A stretch of 64,000 nt of DNA, taken from an uncultured Lachnospiraceae bacterium (GTDB taxonomy: Bacteria; Bacillota; Clostridia; Lachnospirales; Lachnospiraceae). Under the pieces are notes generated by a model. That model did not search any database. It was not told the origin of the DNA and worked only from the letters and a program-made list of their open reading frames with translations. Location of the stretch: positions 1-64,000 of the forward strand of contig CAJTPU010000005.1 of the NCBI GenBank assembly GCA_910578335.1, read 5' to 3'. Made by a program: the position numbers and the translations under genes. Of the stretch, positions 1-9,268 are shown piece after piece. The number at the start of each line of letters is the position of its first letter. Position 1 is the stretch's first letter.

Positions 1-3
1 CTT

Positions 4-24
4 AGCTGCCGTCCTTTGGCAGCT
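4..24 (-). terminator. Hairpin downstream of leuC
   Basis: A 7-bp perfect inverted repeat (AGCTGCC / GGCAGCT, 7-nt loop) lies about 100 bases past the leuC stop. The window ends before a T tract could be seen, so a terminator is only inferred. Bases 25-125 hold no gene that I can support. Confidence 0.3.
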
Positions 25-125
25 TATGTACCGCTGCGTTTTTTACGAAGCGAGAGCGGGTCTGCGTTGGAATATACAACAGCTACAATGACACTGGCAT
101 AGCCACTAAACTTCGCAGCCACCCA

Positions 126-1385
126 CTACAACTCCTCTGGTCCCGAAATTTTCCCGCTTACCGCGCTTGCCGCCGCAACTGCCGGACTGGCAAGATAAAT
201 TTCAGAGTTTACATGTCCCATGCGCCCTACAAAGTTTCTGTTGGTGGTGGAGACGCAGCGCTCCCCCTCCGCAAGGATTCCCATGTAACCGCCCAGACAG
301 GGTCCGCAGGTGGGCGTGCTCACCACGGCGCCTGCCTCAATAAATATTTTTAACAGTCCTTCCTCCATCGCATCCATATATATTTTCTGGGTGGCAGGAA
401 TGATGATACAGCGCATTCCATTCGCCACGTGGCGTCCCTTTAAAACCTCCGCTGCAGTCCTAAGGTCGTCAAGTCTTCCGTTGGTACAGGAGCCGATAAC
501 CACCTGGTCAATGGCAATATCGCCGATTTCGTCCAGCGTATGCGTGTTTTCCGGCAGATGGGGAAATGCCACGGTGGATTTTAACGTTGCAAGGTCGATG
601 GTAAACTCCTCGTCATAAACCGCATCTGCATCTGCCTCATAAGCCTTGTACGGGCGGACGGAATGTTCTTTCATATAGGCGGCTGCCGCTTCATCTACAG
701 GGAAAATACCATTCTTGGCGCCTGCCTCAATCGCCATATTGGCAATGGTAAACCTGTCGTCCATGGACAGATGCCGTATTCCATCCCCTGTAAATTCAAG
801 GGATTTGTAGAGTGCGCCGTCCACGCCTATCATGCCGATAATATGCAGGATAACATCCTTGCCGGAAACCCATTTAGAAGGCTTGCCCGTCAGTATAAAT
901 TTGAGGGCGGAGGGCACTTTAAACCATGCCTTGCCGGTCGCCATGCCGGCAGCCATATCCGTACTGCCCACGCCGGTGGAAAAAGCGCCCAGCGCGCCGT
1001 AGGTACAGGTGTGGGAATCTGCGCCGATAATGACGTCCCCCGCTACCGTAAGCCCTTTCTCGGGAAGCAGGGCATGTTCAATGCCCATCTCTCCTACTTC
1101 AAAATAATTGGTGATTTCATTGCGCTTTGCAAATTCCCGCACACATTTACAATGCTCTGCCGATTTGATATCCTTGTTCGGCACAAAATGGTCCGGCACA
1201 AGGGCAATCTTATCCTTGTCAAAGACACCCTCTACTTTCATTTTTTCCATTTCCTTGATAGCAACCGGACTGGTAATATCATTGCCAAGTACCAAATCCA
1301 AGTCCGCTTCGATAAGCTGTCCGGCTTCCACGCTGTCAAGCCCTGCGTGAGCCGCCAGAATTTTCTGTGTCATTGTCATTCCCAT
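126..1385 (-). CDS. leuC: 3-isopropylmalate dehydratase large subunit
   Basis: Catalytic subunit of isopropylmalate isomerase, which interconverts 2- and 3-isopropylmalate in leucine biosynthesis in the cytosol. At 419 residues it is the short archaeal/clostridial (HacA-type) form of the aconitase family. The three [4Fe-4S] ligands are visible: Cys300 in GSCTNGR and Cys360/Cys363 in TCGPCLGG. The active-site segment GADSHTCTYG is at 121-130. The start is the ATG behind GGAGGATACGTGTT. The small subunit leuD would be expected downstream, off the left edge. A LysR gene is divergent, with a LysR-type palindrome between the two, so regulation by it is likely (inference). Confidence 0.95.
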   Translation of the reverse strand: MGMTMTQKILAAHAGLDSVEAGQLIEADLDLVLGNDITSPVAIKEMEKMKVEGVFDKDKIALVPDHFVPNKDIKSAEHCKCVREFAKRNEITNYFEVGEMGIEHALLPEKGLTVAGDVIIGADSHTCTYGALGAFSTGVGSTDMAAGMATGKAWFKVPSALKFILTGKPSKWVSGKDVILHIIGMIGVDGALYKSLEFTGDGIRHLSMDDRFTIANMAIEAGAKNGIFPVDEAAAAYMKEHSVRPYKAYEADADAVYDEEFTIDLATLKSTVAFPHLPENTHTLDEIGDIAIDQVVIGSCTNGRLDDLRTAAEVLKGRHVANGMRCIIIPATQKIYMDAMEEGLLKIFIEAGAVVSTPTCGPCLGGYMGILAEGERCVSTTNRNFVGRMGHVNSEIYLASPAVAAASAVSGKISGPEEL

Positions 1386-1468
1386 AACACGTATCCTCCT
1401 TATTTTTCACCGGTAATGAAAACTTCCCTGTACAATCCCGCTGCTTACAAGGCTGTCATTACCTATCC

Positions 1469-1498
1469 AGTGTAGCATGAAAAACTCTATTCTTCCAA
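1469..1498 (-). promoter_or_regulatory. Possible leuC promoter
   Basis: On the minus strand TTGGAA and TACACT are separated by 18 nt, about 85 bases before the leuC start. The match to the sigma-A consensus is only fair. The position fits activation from the LysR-type palindrome just upstream. Confidence 0.4.
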
Positions 1499-1519
1499 TA
1501 TATATATTTCATATTTACC

Positions 1520-1540
1520 ATAACCATAAATTATGTTATT
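1520..1540. promoter_or_regulatory. Candidate LysR operator
   Basis: The perfect palindrome CATAAATTATG (1525-1535) sits inside an AT-rich imperfect dyad of the T-N11-A kind bound by LysR-type regulators. It lies between leuC and the divergent lysR gene, about 22 bp upstream of the proposed leuC -35 box, which is the usual activation-site position. Confidence 0.5.
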
Positions 1541-1607
1541 CTGATAATGTCCGGCTACAGACAACTTAAAATTAAAAAAGCCATATATCCGGCAGAAGGA
1601 GACAAAT

Positions 1608-2501
1608 TTGAATCAGCAGAATCTAAATCTTTACCATATTTTCCATGAAGTCGCCGTCTGCGGCAATATTTCTGCCGCGGCACGCAGCCTTTTCATTTCA
1701 CAGCCCGCCATTTCCAAAGCGATTTTAAAGCTGGAGCACAATCTCTCTACCACGCTCTTTTTCAGGAGTTCAAAGGGCGTCCGGCTGACAGAGGATGGAG
1801 CGCTTTTATTCAAACAGGTGGATGCCGCTTTTCATGCCATCGGGCAGGGAGAGGAAATGCTCAAAAAAAATCTGGAGCTGGGCGTGGGCAGCCTGTCCAT
1901 CGGCGTCAGCACTACCCTCTGCAAATACATGCTGCTCCCCTACCTAAAGACTTATATTCAGGAAAATCCTCATGTCAAGCTGTCGATTTTCTGCCAGTCT
2001 TCCGCAGAAACCATCGCCGCCCTTGAAAGCGGCAGGCTGGATATCGGTCTTGTCGGGAAAAGCGATAAAATGGGCGAGCTTTCTTTTAAGCCCGTGGAAG
2101 AAATTCAGGATATGTTTGTCACCACCAAAGAATACATGGCACATGTAAGGGAACGGGGCGCCGGCGGCGAAAAAGAGCTTTTTTCTCATGCAACCCTGAT
2201 GCTGCTTGACAAAAAGAACTTTACCAGACAATATGTGGAAAAATATCTTCTGCTGCAGAATATCATGCCGGAACAGCAGCTTGAAGTTACCACCATGGAC
2301 CTTTTAATTGCTTTTGCCAAATTGGGGATGGGCGTGGCAGGCGTTATCCGCAATTTTGTAGAAAAAGAACTGGAGGACGGTACGCTGGTTCCTTTTCCCG
2401 TCACGGAACCGATTCCTCCGCGCAAAATAGGATTTGCCTATAAAGCACAGGCAAATCCTACCGCCGCTGTCGCCAGATTTTTAGCGCTTACGGGGAAATG
2501 A
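1608..2501 (+). CDS. LysR family transcriptional regulator
   Basis: 297-residue LysR-type regulator. The N-terminal winged helix-turn-helix covers residues 1-60, with the family signature SAAARSLFISQPAISKAI. A periplasmic-binding-protein-like effector domain fills about 90-290. Translation probably starts at TTG behind AAGGAGACAAAT. It is divergent from leuC with a LysR-type palindrome in between, so it probably controls leuC and itself. The effector is unknown; an isopropylmalate-type ligand would be a guess from context. Its 3' end overlaps the convergent histidine kinase gene by 21 bp. Confidence 0.9.
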   Translation: MNQQNLNLYHIFHEVAVCGNISAAARSLFISQPAISKAILKLEHNLSTTLFFRSSKGVRLTEDGALLFKQVDAAFHAIGQGEEMLKKNLELGVGSLSIGVSTTLCKYMLLPYLKTYIQENPHVKLSIFCQSSAETIAALESGRLDIGLVGKSDKMGELSFKPVEEIQDMFVTTKEYMAHVRERGAGGEKELFSHATLMLLDKKNFTRQYVEKYLLLQNIMPEQQLEVTTMDLLIAFAKLGMGVAGVIRNFVEKELEDGTLVPFPVTEPIPPRKIGFAYKAQANPTAAVARFLALTGK

Positions 2502-4706
2502 CGTTACTGCCTTGAATAAATCTCCGTCATTTTCCAATAAAAACCTGCCGCCCTGCAGCTCCACAAAGCTTTTGACAATGGCAAGCCCCAGCCCGCTTCC
2601 TTCCGTGTTGCGGGAGGCGTCCCCCCTGACAAAACGCTCTGTCAGTTCGGCAGTGTCCACGGTAATTTCCGCAGCCGAAATATTCTTTAGGGAAATTACA
2701 ATATAATCGTCCGTCAGCGTCCCCCGCACATACACCCTTGTGCCCCGCAGGGAATACTTTACAATGTTTGAAAACAGGTTTTCATAAATCCGGTAGGTTT
2801 TCTGGCTGTCCAACGCTACAATTACCTTTTCCTCCGGAAAATCCATCCTGACATCCAGCCCTGCTTCCGCAAGCTTATCCGACATTTCCAGCTCCACTTG
2901 TTTTATCAGATTGCAGATATCCACATTCTGATAATTTAAGATAACGTTTCCGCTGGTCGCCTTGCTCACCTCAAACAAGTCCTCGATAAGGACTTTCAGG
3001 CGCAGGGATTTTCTTTCCAGCGTTTGCAGATACTCTATCTGCTTTTCTCTCGTAAGCGTATCGTCCTTTAATAAATCTACATATGTGATGATTGCCGTCA
3101 GCGGCGTCTTTAAATCGTGAGAAACATTGGTAATCAGCTCAGATTTCATCTTCTGGCTTTTTACTTCCTCTCCCACCGCATTGCGGAAGCCCTCCTGTAT
3201 CAGCAGAAGCTGCTCCTTAAAGGGCTCAAACAAGCCCAAATCCTCCTGTATTTCCACATTGAGATTCCCTGCAGATATTTCCTGTATTTTGGACAGCAGA
3301 ATGGAGTATTTTTTCTGCAGCCTGCTGACATAAAACTTCAGCCCAAAGTACAAAAGCAGGGAATAGCAGACTGTAACGGCAAAACCGCCAAACCAAAGGG
3401 AACTTATCAAGAAAAGGATAACGGCATTGACAAGCACGATTTTTAAAATGGTCCGCTCTGCTTTCTTCGTCACATCAATATGTTCAAGAGCTTCGTACAT
3501 CGCAAGCAGCTTTCGCTTACAGAAGGGAAAAATTCTGTAAATCAGACAGTTTTCCTTCACATATCCTTTTATGCCCTTCTCTCTTACCCCCCGCAGGCAC
3601 AAGCCCAGATACCATGCCGACAAAAAAACGGCATACAGGGGAATGATATGGGTGTAAAAGGTAAAGGCTTCCGCCGTGCTATGGGAAATCCGCATAAAAT
3701 CAGCAATATCCACCGCGGTCTGTCCGGTAAGGAAGCGGATAATATACACCAAAAGCTCCTCTGATAAAAATGCCTCTAGAAAGAAAACAGAAACTATTGC
3801 TTCCACGGGAATGTTTAACAGCTTATATTTATGAAAGGGTTTTTCCACCAGACTCCGAAGCGGCAGGAACAGTGCCAAAAGCAGTACCCCGCAGTATACA
3901 AGCACAATATATCCCATGATACCGGAATCCAGATAGTTATAGTAAACATTCATGGGAATATTCCGATGCGTCCCCATTCCCTGCTGATAATAGGTGTCTA
4001 AAAGCTCCTGTGTCATGCCATAGGCAATACGGCAGCTTTTGGGCGCATCTCCGTATTCCAGTAAATTGGTATTATCCCTGTTTTCATATCCATGGCTGGT
4101 TATCCAGTCCTGCAAAAGCTGATTTTTTGCCAGCGTAAGCTCGGAAGCCTTCCGCATAAGCTGGTCGGGATTTTCTGCTCTTGCGGCAGAAATAGACGCA
4201 GAGCCGTTTTCATCATAAACAATTTCCAGATAGTATGCATACTTGTCAAGGTTATCCGTAAGCGGCGCCTGCGCATTGCTGATGTTTATGCCGCTTTTCA
4301 AATCCTCCACATAGTAATCAAAATACTGCAGCGCTTTCAGAGATTCCGTTTCCAGTTCACGGGCAAAAACAGAATTAAAGGCTTTCAGATAATATTCTTT
4401 TTCATCCTCGTCGAAATCGCCAAGGGCACTGCCCAAAAGTCCCTTTAGGTCTGTTAGATAGAGGTCCGTATACTGTACGTTTTCTCCCTCGACCTTTTCA
4501 TAAAGATTCCGATACAGCACATAGTTTCCCCGAAACAGCCTATCCAACATGGTCTCGTCTACATTTTCGTATAGGGATGTTTTATAATTTTTCACCATAC
4601 CGTAAGTGCTCATGATAATGGCGACCGCAAACAGGGGCACCAGTATGGTAAGCGCTATAAAAATTTTTTTCTTTCCCGACTTTTTCACTGCTTCCCTGTC
4701 CTTCAT
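2481..4706 (-). CDS. Membrane sensor histidine kinase
   Basis: 741-residue sensor kinase. An N-terminal membrane helix (about 13-35) is followed by an extracytoplasmic domain (about 36-260) and then a cluster of helices between 260 and 460. A HAMP-like linker leads to the HisKA domain, with phospho-acceptor His530 in NVSHDLKTPLT. The ATPase domain has the N box ENLFSNIVKYS (about 642-652) and the G box GSGLGLAIVK (about 704). The partner response regulator lies 66 bp upstream in the same operon. The ligand cannot be told from sequence. An extracytoplasmic domain plus a multi-helix block is unlike the simple two-helix kinases. Confidence 0.92.
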   Translation of the reverse strand: MKDREAVKKSGKKKIFIALTILVPLFAVAIIMSTYGMVKNYKTSLYENVDETMLDRLFRGNYVLYRNLYEKVEGENVQYTDLYLTDLKGLLGSALGDFDEDEKEYYLKAFNSVFARELETESLKALQYFDYYVEDLKSGINISNAQAPLTDNLDKYAYYLEIVYDENGSASISAARAENPDQLMRKASELTLAKNQLLQDWITSHGYENRDNTNLLEYGDAPKSCRIAYGMTQELLDTYYQQGMGTHRNIPMNVYYNYLDSGIMGYIVLVYCGVLLLALFLPLRSLVEKPFHKYKLLNIPVEAIVSVFFLEAFLSEELLVYIIRFLTGQTAVDIADFMRISHSTAEAFTFYTHIIPLYAVFLSAWYLGLCLRGVREKGIKGYVKENCLIYRIFPFCKRKLLAMYEALEHIDVTKKAERTILKIVLVNAVILFLISSLWFGGFAVTVCYSLLLYFGLKFYVSRLQKKYSILLSKIQEISAGNLNVEIQEDLGLFEPFKEQLLLIQEGFRNAVGEEVKSQKMKSELITNVSHDLKTPLTAIITYVDLLKDDTLTREKQIEYLQTLERKSLRLKVLIEDLFEVSKATSGNVILNYQNVDICNLIKQVELEMSDKLAEAGLDVRMDFPEEKVIVALDSQKTYRIYENLFSNIVKYSLRGTRVYVRGTLTDDYIVISLKNISAAEITVDTAELTERFVRGDASRNTEGSGLGLAIVKSFVELQGGRFLLENDGDLFKAVTSFPRKR

Positions 4707-4772
4707 CCTATTCTATCCTCCATCCCGATTTTTGCAGCAGACAATTCCCCTGCCGCATGGCTGTTACACTCT

Positions 4773-5483
4773 TCACTGCTTCTCAATTTTATAACCGACT
4801 CCCCATACCACCTTCAGATACTTTGGATTCTTGGGGTCTACCTCTATTTTTTCCCTGATGTTGCGCACATGTACCATAATCGTGTCCGTGTTGATTGCCT
4901 TCTCGTTCCAGATTCTCTCATAAATTTCGTCCGCGGAAAAAACCCTGCCGGGATTCTTTATGAGAAGCTGTACAATCTTAAATTCCATGGGCGTCATTTT
5001 AACGGGCACGCCGTCCACGCTGACCTCCACGGTCTCCTCATTCAGCTCCAGCCCGCCGATGGTATAGACATGCTCATTTGCCATGCTTCCCTGTGTGGCG
5101 GAAAGATATTTGGAATACCGGCGAAGCTGGGAGTTGACACGCGCCAAAAGCTCCATGGGCGTAAAAGGCTTCGTCACATAGTCGTCGGCTCCCATGTTAA
5201 GCCCCATTATCTTATCCACTTCCTCTGATTTGGCGGAGAGCATAATCACCGGAAAATCCTGCCCCATGGCGCGCAGCTTCATCAGCATGGTGACGCCGTC
5301 CATGACCGGCATCATAATATCTACGATGCCCAGATGAATTTCCTCCGTCTCCACAACAGAAAGCCCTTCTTTGCCGTTGGCTGCCTGAAACACCTCATAG
5401 CCTTGGTTTTTTAAGTAAATTTCAATGCCTTCCCTGATTTCCCTGTCGTCCTCAACCAGCAGGATATGATATTTATTCTCCAT
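4773..5483 (-). CDS. OmpR/PhoB family response regulator
   Basis: 236-residue response regulator. The receiver domain (1-120) has the acidic pair E11/D12, phospho-acceptor Asp55 in IVDIMMP and Lys105 in TKPF. A C-terminal winged helix (about 135-235) ends in the conserved WGVGYKIE. It is the first gene of the operon with the histidine kinase. Regulated genes are not evident; the nearest transport gene is the downstream-reading ABC exporter to the right. Confidence 0.95.
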   Translation of the reverse strand: MENKYHILLVEDDREIREGIEIYLKNQGYEVFQAANGKEGLSVVETEEIHLGIVDIMMPVMDGVTMLMKLRAMGQDFPVIMLSAKSEEVDKIMGLNMGADDYVTKPFTPMELLARVNSQLRRYSKYLSATQGSMANEHVYTIGGLELNEETVEVSVDGVPVKMTPMEFKIVQLLIKNPGRVFSADEIYERIWNEKAINTDTIMVHVRNIREKIEVDPKNPKYLKVVWGVGYKIEKQ

Positions 5484-5589
5484 TTTCTTTCTGCCCTCTC
5501 ATTTTGTCAGTCAGATTTTTCACTTATTTTAACCATTATCAATATACTTTAAATTATCATAATCTGCAATTCAAAATTTCACACACAGT

Positions 5590-5627
5590 AAAAGCCAAAG
5601 ATTTTCTTAAGAAACCCTTTGGCTTTT
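5590..5627. terminator. Terminator between exporter and two-component genes
   Basis: An 11-bp perfect inverted repeat (AAAAGCCAAAG / CTTTGGCTTTT) with A and T flanks on either side, directly after the ABC exporter stop. It should end exporter transcription and keep it out of the response regulator gene. Confidence 0.8.
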
Positions 5628-5635
5628 ATGAATCG

Positions 5636-7441
5636 TCAGCTTTGCAATATCTTCATTTTGTAAAATGCGCCCTTAAGCGCCATCAGCTCCTCATAGGTGC
5701 CGTACTCCACACAATGCCCGTCTGCAATCACGGCTATCCTGTCCGCCTCCCGTATGGTAGAAAGCCGATGCGCCACAATAAATGTAGTGCGTCCGCGGGT
5801 CAGATTGGAAAGCGCCTGCTGAATCAGCTTTTCCGAAATGCTGTCGAGAGCGGACGTCGCCTCGTCCAGCACAATAACGCGGGGATTGCGCACCAGCGCA
5901 CGCGCGATGGAAATCCGCTGCCGCTGTCCGCCGGACAGTTTGCCGCCGTGTTCGCCCACCATGGTATCAAGCCCGTCCGGCAGCGAAGCGATAAGGTCTG
6001 CCAGATTTGCCGCTTCCACAACGCCAGCAAGCTCCTCTTCGGACACCTGCCCGCAGCCGTAAGTAATATTGTCCCTGATACTGCCGGAAAAGAGAATGGA
6101 AGTCTGCGGCACAACCGCCAGATGCTGCCTGTAGGTTCTCAAATCAATTTCTCTCATATCTTTTCCGTCCATCAGCACCTCGCCCCCTCCGGCAAGGTTA
6201 AAGCCGATAACAAGGTTTAATATCGTGGACTTTCCGGCTCCCGATTCCCCTACAAGCGCGATGGTCTCTCCCTTCTCCACATGCAGGTTTAGATGATTCA
6301 GCACCTTAGCGCCATTGCTTTTATAGCAAAAAGAGACGTCTTTAAAATCAAAGACACCGTCAACCTGTTGCAGTTTTTCCTTGCCTTCGTTTTCTTCTAT
6401 TTCATCGGAAAGCAATACTTCCCCGATGGAGTTGACGGATTCAATTCCTTTCGTAATCGTAGGCAGAAGCGTCACAATTGCGGATACCTGATTGACAACC
6501 GTTGCAAAATAGCTCTGGTAGAGCATGATATCGCCAGCCAGAATATTGCCCTTATAGGCAAGGTAGCCGGTAAACACAAGGCAGACAACCTGAAACACCT
6601 GAAATACCGCCCATCCCACAGAACCGAAAAGCGCCTGTACCAAATCCAGCTTATAGCCCTTCTCCGCCACGGCAAAAAGCTGTCCGCTCATCTTTTCCAC
6701 TTCCTCGTCTTCAAGCGCATGTGCCCTTGTCACGGGAACGAGCTCCACCATCTCCATCACCCTTGCGGAGGTTTCCTCCATCTCTTTTCGAAATTCACGG
6801 TTTTTGTGCCGCATGGCGCTGCGGAAGCTCACCATGGTAATCGCCGCCACCGGTGCCGTAATCAGGAAAAACAGAAATACCATCCTGCTTTTGGACACCG
6901 TAACCACAAGCGCTACCACAATATTGAGTCCAATGTTTAAGACGCTTAAAAACATCTGGGTGGAAAGGGTCTCTACCGCTTCCACGTCACGCATAATCTT
7001 GGACTGCAGCCTGCCGGACTGCATCTCCACATGATATGAAATAGAAAGCTGCTGCAGCTTTCTGATAAGCGCTTTTCTAAGTCCCGTCTCCGCATAGCGG
7101 GTGGCAAGGCTCTTGTAGGAAGTGTACAGGTAATTCATCGGTATATTCAGCCCAATCAGCGCAACCATCAGCACGGCGTAAAAAAGCATATTGCGGACGG
7201 TATCCGGATTCCCTGTCGTAATGTCATTGATAATATTTGCCGTTACAATAGGCAGTACCCAGACACAGATATGCTTCAAAAAAAAGCAAATGACCGCCAT
7301 GAGAAATTTGTGGTAATTTCCCTTGTACAAGGATAACAGAATCTGAATCGGATGCCCCTTATGACGCCTGTAGCTTTCGATAAACCAGCTTTCCGTATCT
7401 ATTTTTTTTCTGGGGGAAGTCAGTTTTTCAAAGTCCTTCAT
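5636..7441 (-). CDS. ABC exporter, fused permease and ATPase
   Basis: 601-residue half-transporter of the multidrug/lipid exporter (ABCB-like) type. A six-helix membrane domain covers about 45-330, followed by a nucleotide-binding domain from about 363. Visible motifs: Walker A GESGAGKST (398-406), the signature LSGGQ (about 502), Walker B VIVLDE (about 522-527) and the switch His in AHRLS (about 558). As a half-transporter it must dimerise. The substrate is unknown. It stands alone on the minus strand, with a strong terminator behind it. Confidence 0.9.
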   Translation of the reverse strand: MKDFEKLTSPRKKIDTESWFIESYRRHKGHPIQILLSLYKGNYHKFLMAVICFFLKHICVWVLPIVTANIINDITTGNPDTVRNMLFYAVLMVALIGLNIPMNYLYTSYKSLATRYAETGLRKALIRKLQQLSISYHVEMQSGRLQSKIMRDVEAVETLSTQMFLSVLNIGLNIVVALVVTVSKSRMVFLFFLITAPVAAITMVSFRSAMRHKNREFRKEMEETSARVMEMVELVPVTRAHALEDEEVEKMSGQLFAVAEKGYKLDLVQALFGSVGWAVFQVFQVVCLVFTGYLAYKGNILAGDIMLYQSYFATVVNQVSAIVTLLPTITKGIESVNSIGEVLLSDEIEENEGKEKLQQVDGVFDFKDVSFCYKSNGAKVLNHLNLHVEKGETIALVGESGAGKSTILNLVIGFNLAGGGEVLMDGKDMREIDLRTYRQHLAVVPQTSILFSGSIRDNITYGCGQVSEEELAGVVEAANLADLIASLPDGLDTMVGEHGGKLSGGQRQRISIARALVRNPRVIVLDEATSALDSISEKLIQQALSNLTRGRTTFIVAHRLSTIREADRIAVIADGHCVEYGTYEELMALKGAFYKMKILQS

Positions 7442-7470
7442 TTCCTCATTCCTTCCTGTCGGACAGACAC

Positions 7471-7504
7471 AAAAAGAGCAGATGCAGTAAGCTATCTGCT
7501 CTTT
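7471..7504 (-). terminator. Terminator of the ilv operon
   Basis: An 11-bp perfect stem (AAAGAGCAGAT / ATCTGCTCTTT) just after the ilvC stop, followed on the minus strand by a T-rich tail. It ends the ilvN-ilvC transcript ahead of the exporter gene. Confidence 0.85.
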
Positions 7505-7526
7505 GTCTTCTCATCAGTTTTGGAGA

Positions 7527-8543
7527 TTAGTTGTTAATCAGCTTGTCCTCACCGTTCCAGCTATACAGCTTACGGATTTCCTCGCCGACAACCTCTGACG
7601 GATGCTCGCTTGCAAGCTTTCTGAGCGCACGGAAATGTGCCTGGCCGCCTGCAGCGGACATATCAAGCAGGAAGTCTTTTGCAAAAGTACCATCCTGAAT
7701 ATCCTTTAATATTTTCTTCATGGTCTTCTTGGTCTCGTCAGTGATAATCTTGGGACCGGTGATATAATCGCCGTACTCTGCTGTGTTGGAAATGGAATAC
7801 CGCATACCGGCAAAGCCGCTCTGATAAATCAAATCTACAATCAGCTTCATCTCGTGGATACATTCAAAATATGCGTTTCTGGGGTCATAACCTGCTTCTA
7901 CAAGCGTTTCAAAGCCCGCCTGCATCAGTGCGCAGACACCGCCGCAGAGAACTGCCTGCTCGCCAAAAAGGTCTGTCTCGGTCTCCGTCCTGAAGGTAGT
8001 CTCTAACACGCCCGCCCTTGCGCCGCCGATTGCAAGCGCATAAGCCAGTGCCATATCCTGTGCCTTGCCCGTCGCATCCTGATGTACGGCAATCAGACAG
8101 GGAACGCCCTTGCCTGCCTGATACTCGCTTCTTACGGTATGTCCGGGACCCTTCGGTGCTATCATGGTGACATCCACATCCTTAGGCGGTACAATCTGCC
8201 CAAAATGAATATTAAAGCCATGCGCAAACATCAGCATATTGCCGGCTTCCAGATTCGGCTCAATATCCTTCTTGTACATAGCAGCCTGCAGCTCGTCGTT
8301 AATCAGTATCATAATGATATCTGCTCTTTTTGCCGCCTCTGCCGCGGTAAACACCTCAAAGCCCTGTGCTTCAGCCTTCGCCCATGACTTAGAGCCTTCG
8401 TACAAGCCGATAATCACATGACAGCCTGACTCCTTCGCATTCAGTGCATGTGCATGTCCCTGACTGCCGTAGCCGATTACGGCAATCGTCTTGCCCTCTA
8501 ACAGTGCAAGATTACAGTCTTCCTGATAAAATATTTTTGCCAT
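7527..8543 (-). CDS. ilvC: Ketol-acid reductoisomerase
   Basis: 338-residue class I enzyme. It isomerises and reduces acetolactate or acetohydroxybutyrate with NAD(P)H and Mg2+, the second common step of valine, isoleucine and leucine synthesis. The Rossmann motif GYGSQGHAHA is at about 25-34. The knotted C-terminal domain carries the metal ligands, with DLFGEQAVLCGG (about 190-201) and the ECIHE segment near 228. The start is set by GAGGTAAAAG before ATG. It is the last gene of the ilv block, after the second ilvN. Confidence 0.97.
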   Translation of the reverse strand: MAKIFYQEDCNLALLEGKTIAVIGYGSQGHAHALNAKESGCHVIIGLYEGSKSWAKAEAQGFEVFTAAEAAKRADIIMILINDELQAAMYKKDIEPNLEAGNMLMFAHGFNIHFGQIVPPKDVDVTMIAPKGPGHTVRSEYQAGKGVPCLIAVHQDATGKAQDMALAYALAIGGARAGVLETTFRTETETDLFGEQAVLCGGVCALMQAGFETLVEAGYDPRNAYFECIHEMKLIVDLIYQSGFAGMRYSISNTAEYGDYITGPKIITDETKKTMKKILKDIQDGTFAKDFLLDMSAAGGQAHFRALRKLASEHPSEVVGEEIRKLYSWNGEDKLINN

Positions 8544-8627
8544 CTTTTACCTCATTTCTGCGCGGCTTTTTGCGCATTTATTTATAACTGACAGAAGGCA
8601 TAGCCTTCGGGTTATCATTGTTTCATT

Positions 8628-9128
8628 TTACTGAATAAACGTCACGTTGTCCGTACCGCGGCAGAGCCCTGCAATACCCGTCCGTGCAAGCTCTAATATC
8701 TCGTACCCTTCCAAAAGATTGATAAACGCCTCTATCTTTGCCTGGTCTCCGGTCATTTCCACAATCAGGCTGTCCGCCGCCACATCAATAATTTTGGCGC
8801 GGAAAATATCTGCAAGGGAAATCACGCCCTGACGCTCTGTTGCCTGCGCACGGACCTTGATAAGCGCAAGCTCCCTGTAAACGCTTTCTGCAGGCTTAAG
8901 CTCTTTGATATCGCGGATATCCACAAGCTTTGCCACCTGTTTTTCAATCTGCTCTAAAATCTGGTCGTCGCCGCTTGTCACAATGGTGATGCGGGTAAAC
9001 CTTGGGTCCGCCGTCACGCCTGCCGTAATGCTCTCAATATTGTAGCCGCGTCTGGAAAACAGCCCTGAAATCCGGCTTAACACACCGGAAGTATTGTCCA
9101 CGAGAAGCTGAAATACTTTTTTCTGCAA
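8628..9128 (-). CDS. ilvN: Acetolactate synthase small subunit (long-conserved type)
   Basis: 166-residue regulatory subunit. An N-terminal ACT domain (1-75, VDNTSGVLSRISGLFSRRGYNI) binds valine, and a C-terminal ALS_ss domain (about 85-160) follows. It activates the catalytic subunit and confers feedback inhibition. It is the closer match to the typical IlvH/IlvN family, ending in ELARTGIAGLCRG. It has its own sigma-A-type promoter and is followed by ilvC, so it can be expressed apart from ilvB. A paralogue lies directly upstream. Confidence 0.93.
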   Translation of the reverse strand: MQKKVFQLLVDNTSGVLSRISGLFSRRGYNIESITAGVTADPRFTRITIVTSGDDQILEQIEKQVAKLVDIRDIKELKPAESVYRELALIKVRAQATERQGVISLADIFRAKIIDVAADSLIVEMTGDQAKIEAFINLLEGYEILELARTGIAGLCRGTDNVTFIQ

Positions 9129-9166
9129 AATTTATCCCTCCTCAACAAATCTTCCCTTAGTTTTCT

Positions 9167-9195
9167 ATCATAGCAACACTTTATTTTTTTGTCAA
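9167..9195 (-). promoter_or_regulatory. Promoter for ilvN-ilvC
   Basis: TTGACA, 17 nt, TATGAT on the minus strand: a near-perfect sigma-A promoter in the 140-bp gap between the two ilvN genes, about 40 bp before the second ilvN start. It shows that the distal ilvN-ilvC pair has its own transcription start. Confidence 0.85.
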
Positions 9196-9207
9196 CGTAT
9201 GACCTTT

Positions 9208-9221
9208 TGGAATACATTCCA
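9208..9221. promoter_or_regulatory. Candidate operator upstream of the ilvN-ilvC promoter
   Basis: TGGAAT-N2-ATTCCA is a perfect 6+6 dyad placed 12 bp upstream of the -35 box. The position suits an activator or a repressor. The protein is unknown. Confidence 0.45.
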
Positions 9222-9268
9222 TAACCTGTAATTATGAAAAGTCCTTTTATTCTTTTCTTCTATTCCTT

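Noticed and set aside
8594..8609. Terminator between ilvN and ilvC
   Set aside because: Only a 6-bp stem with a 3-nt loop and no T run; the two genes are most likely co-transcribed.
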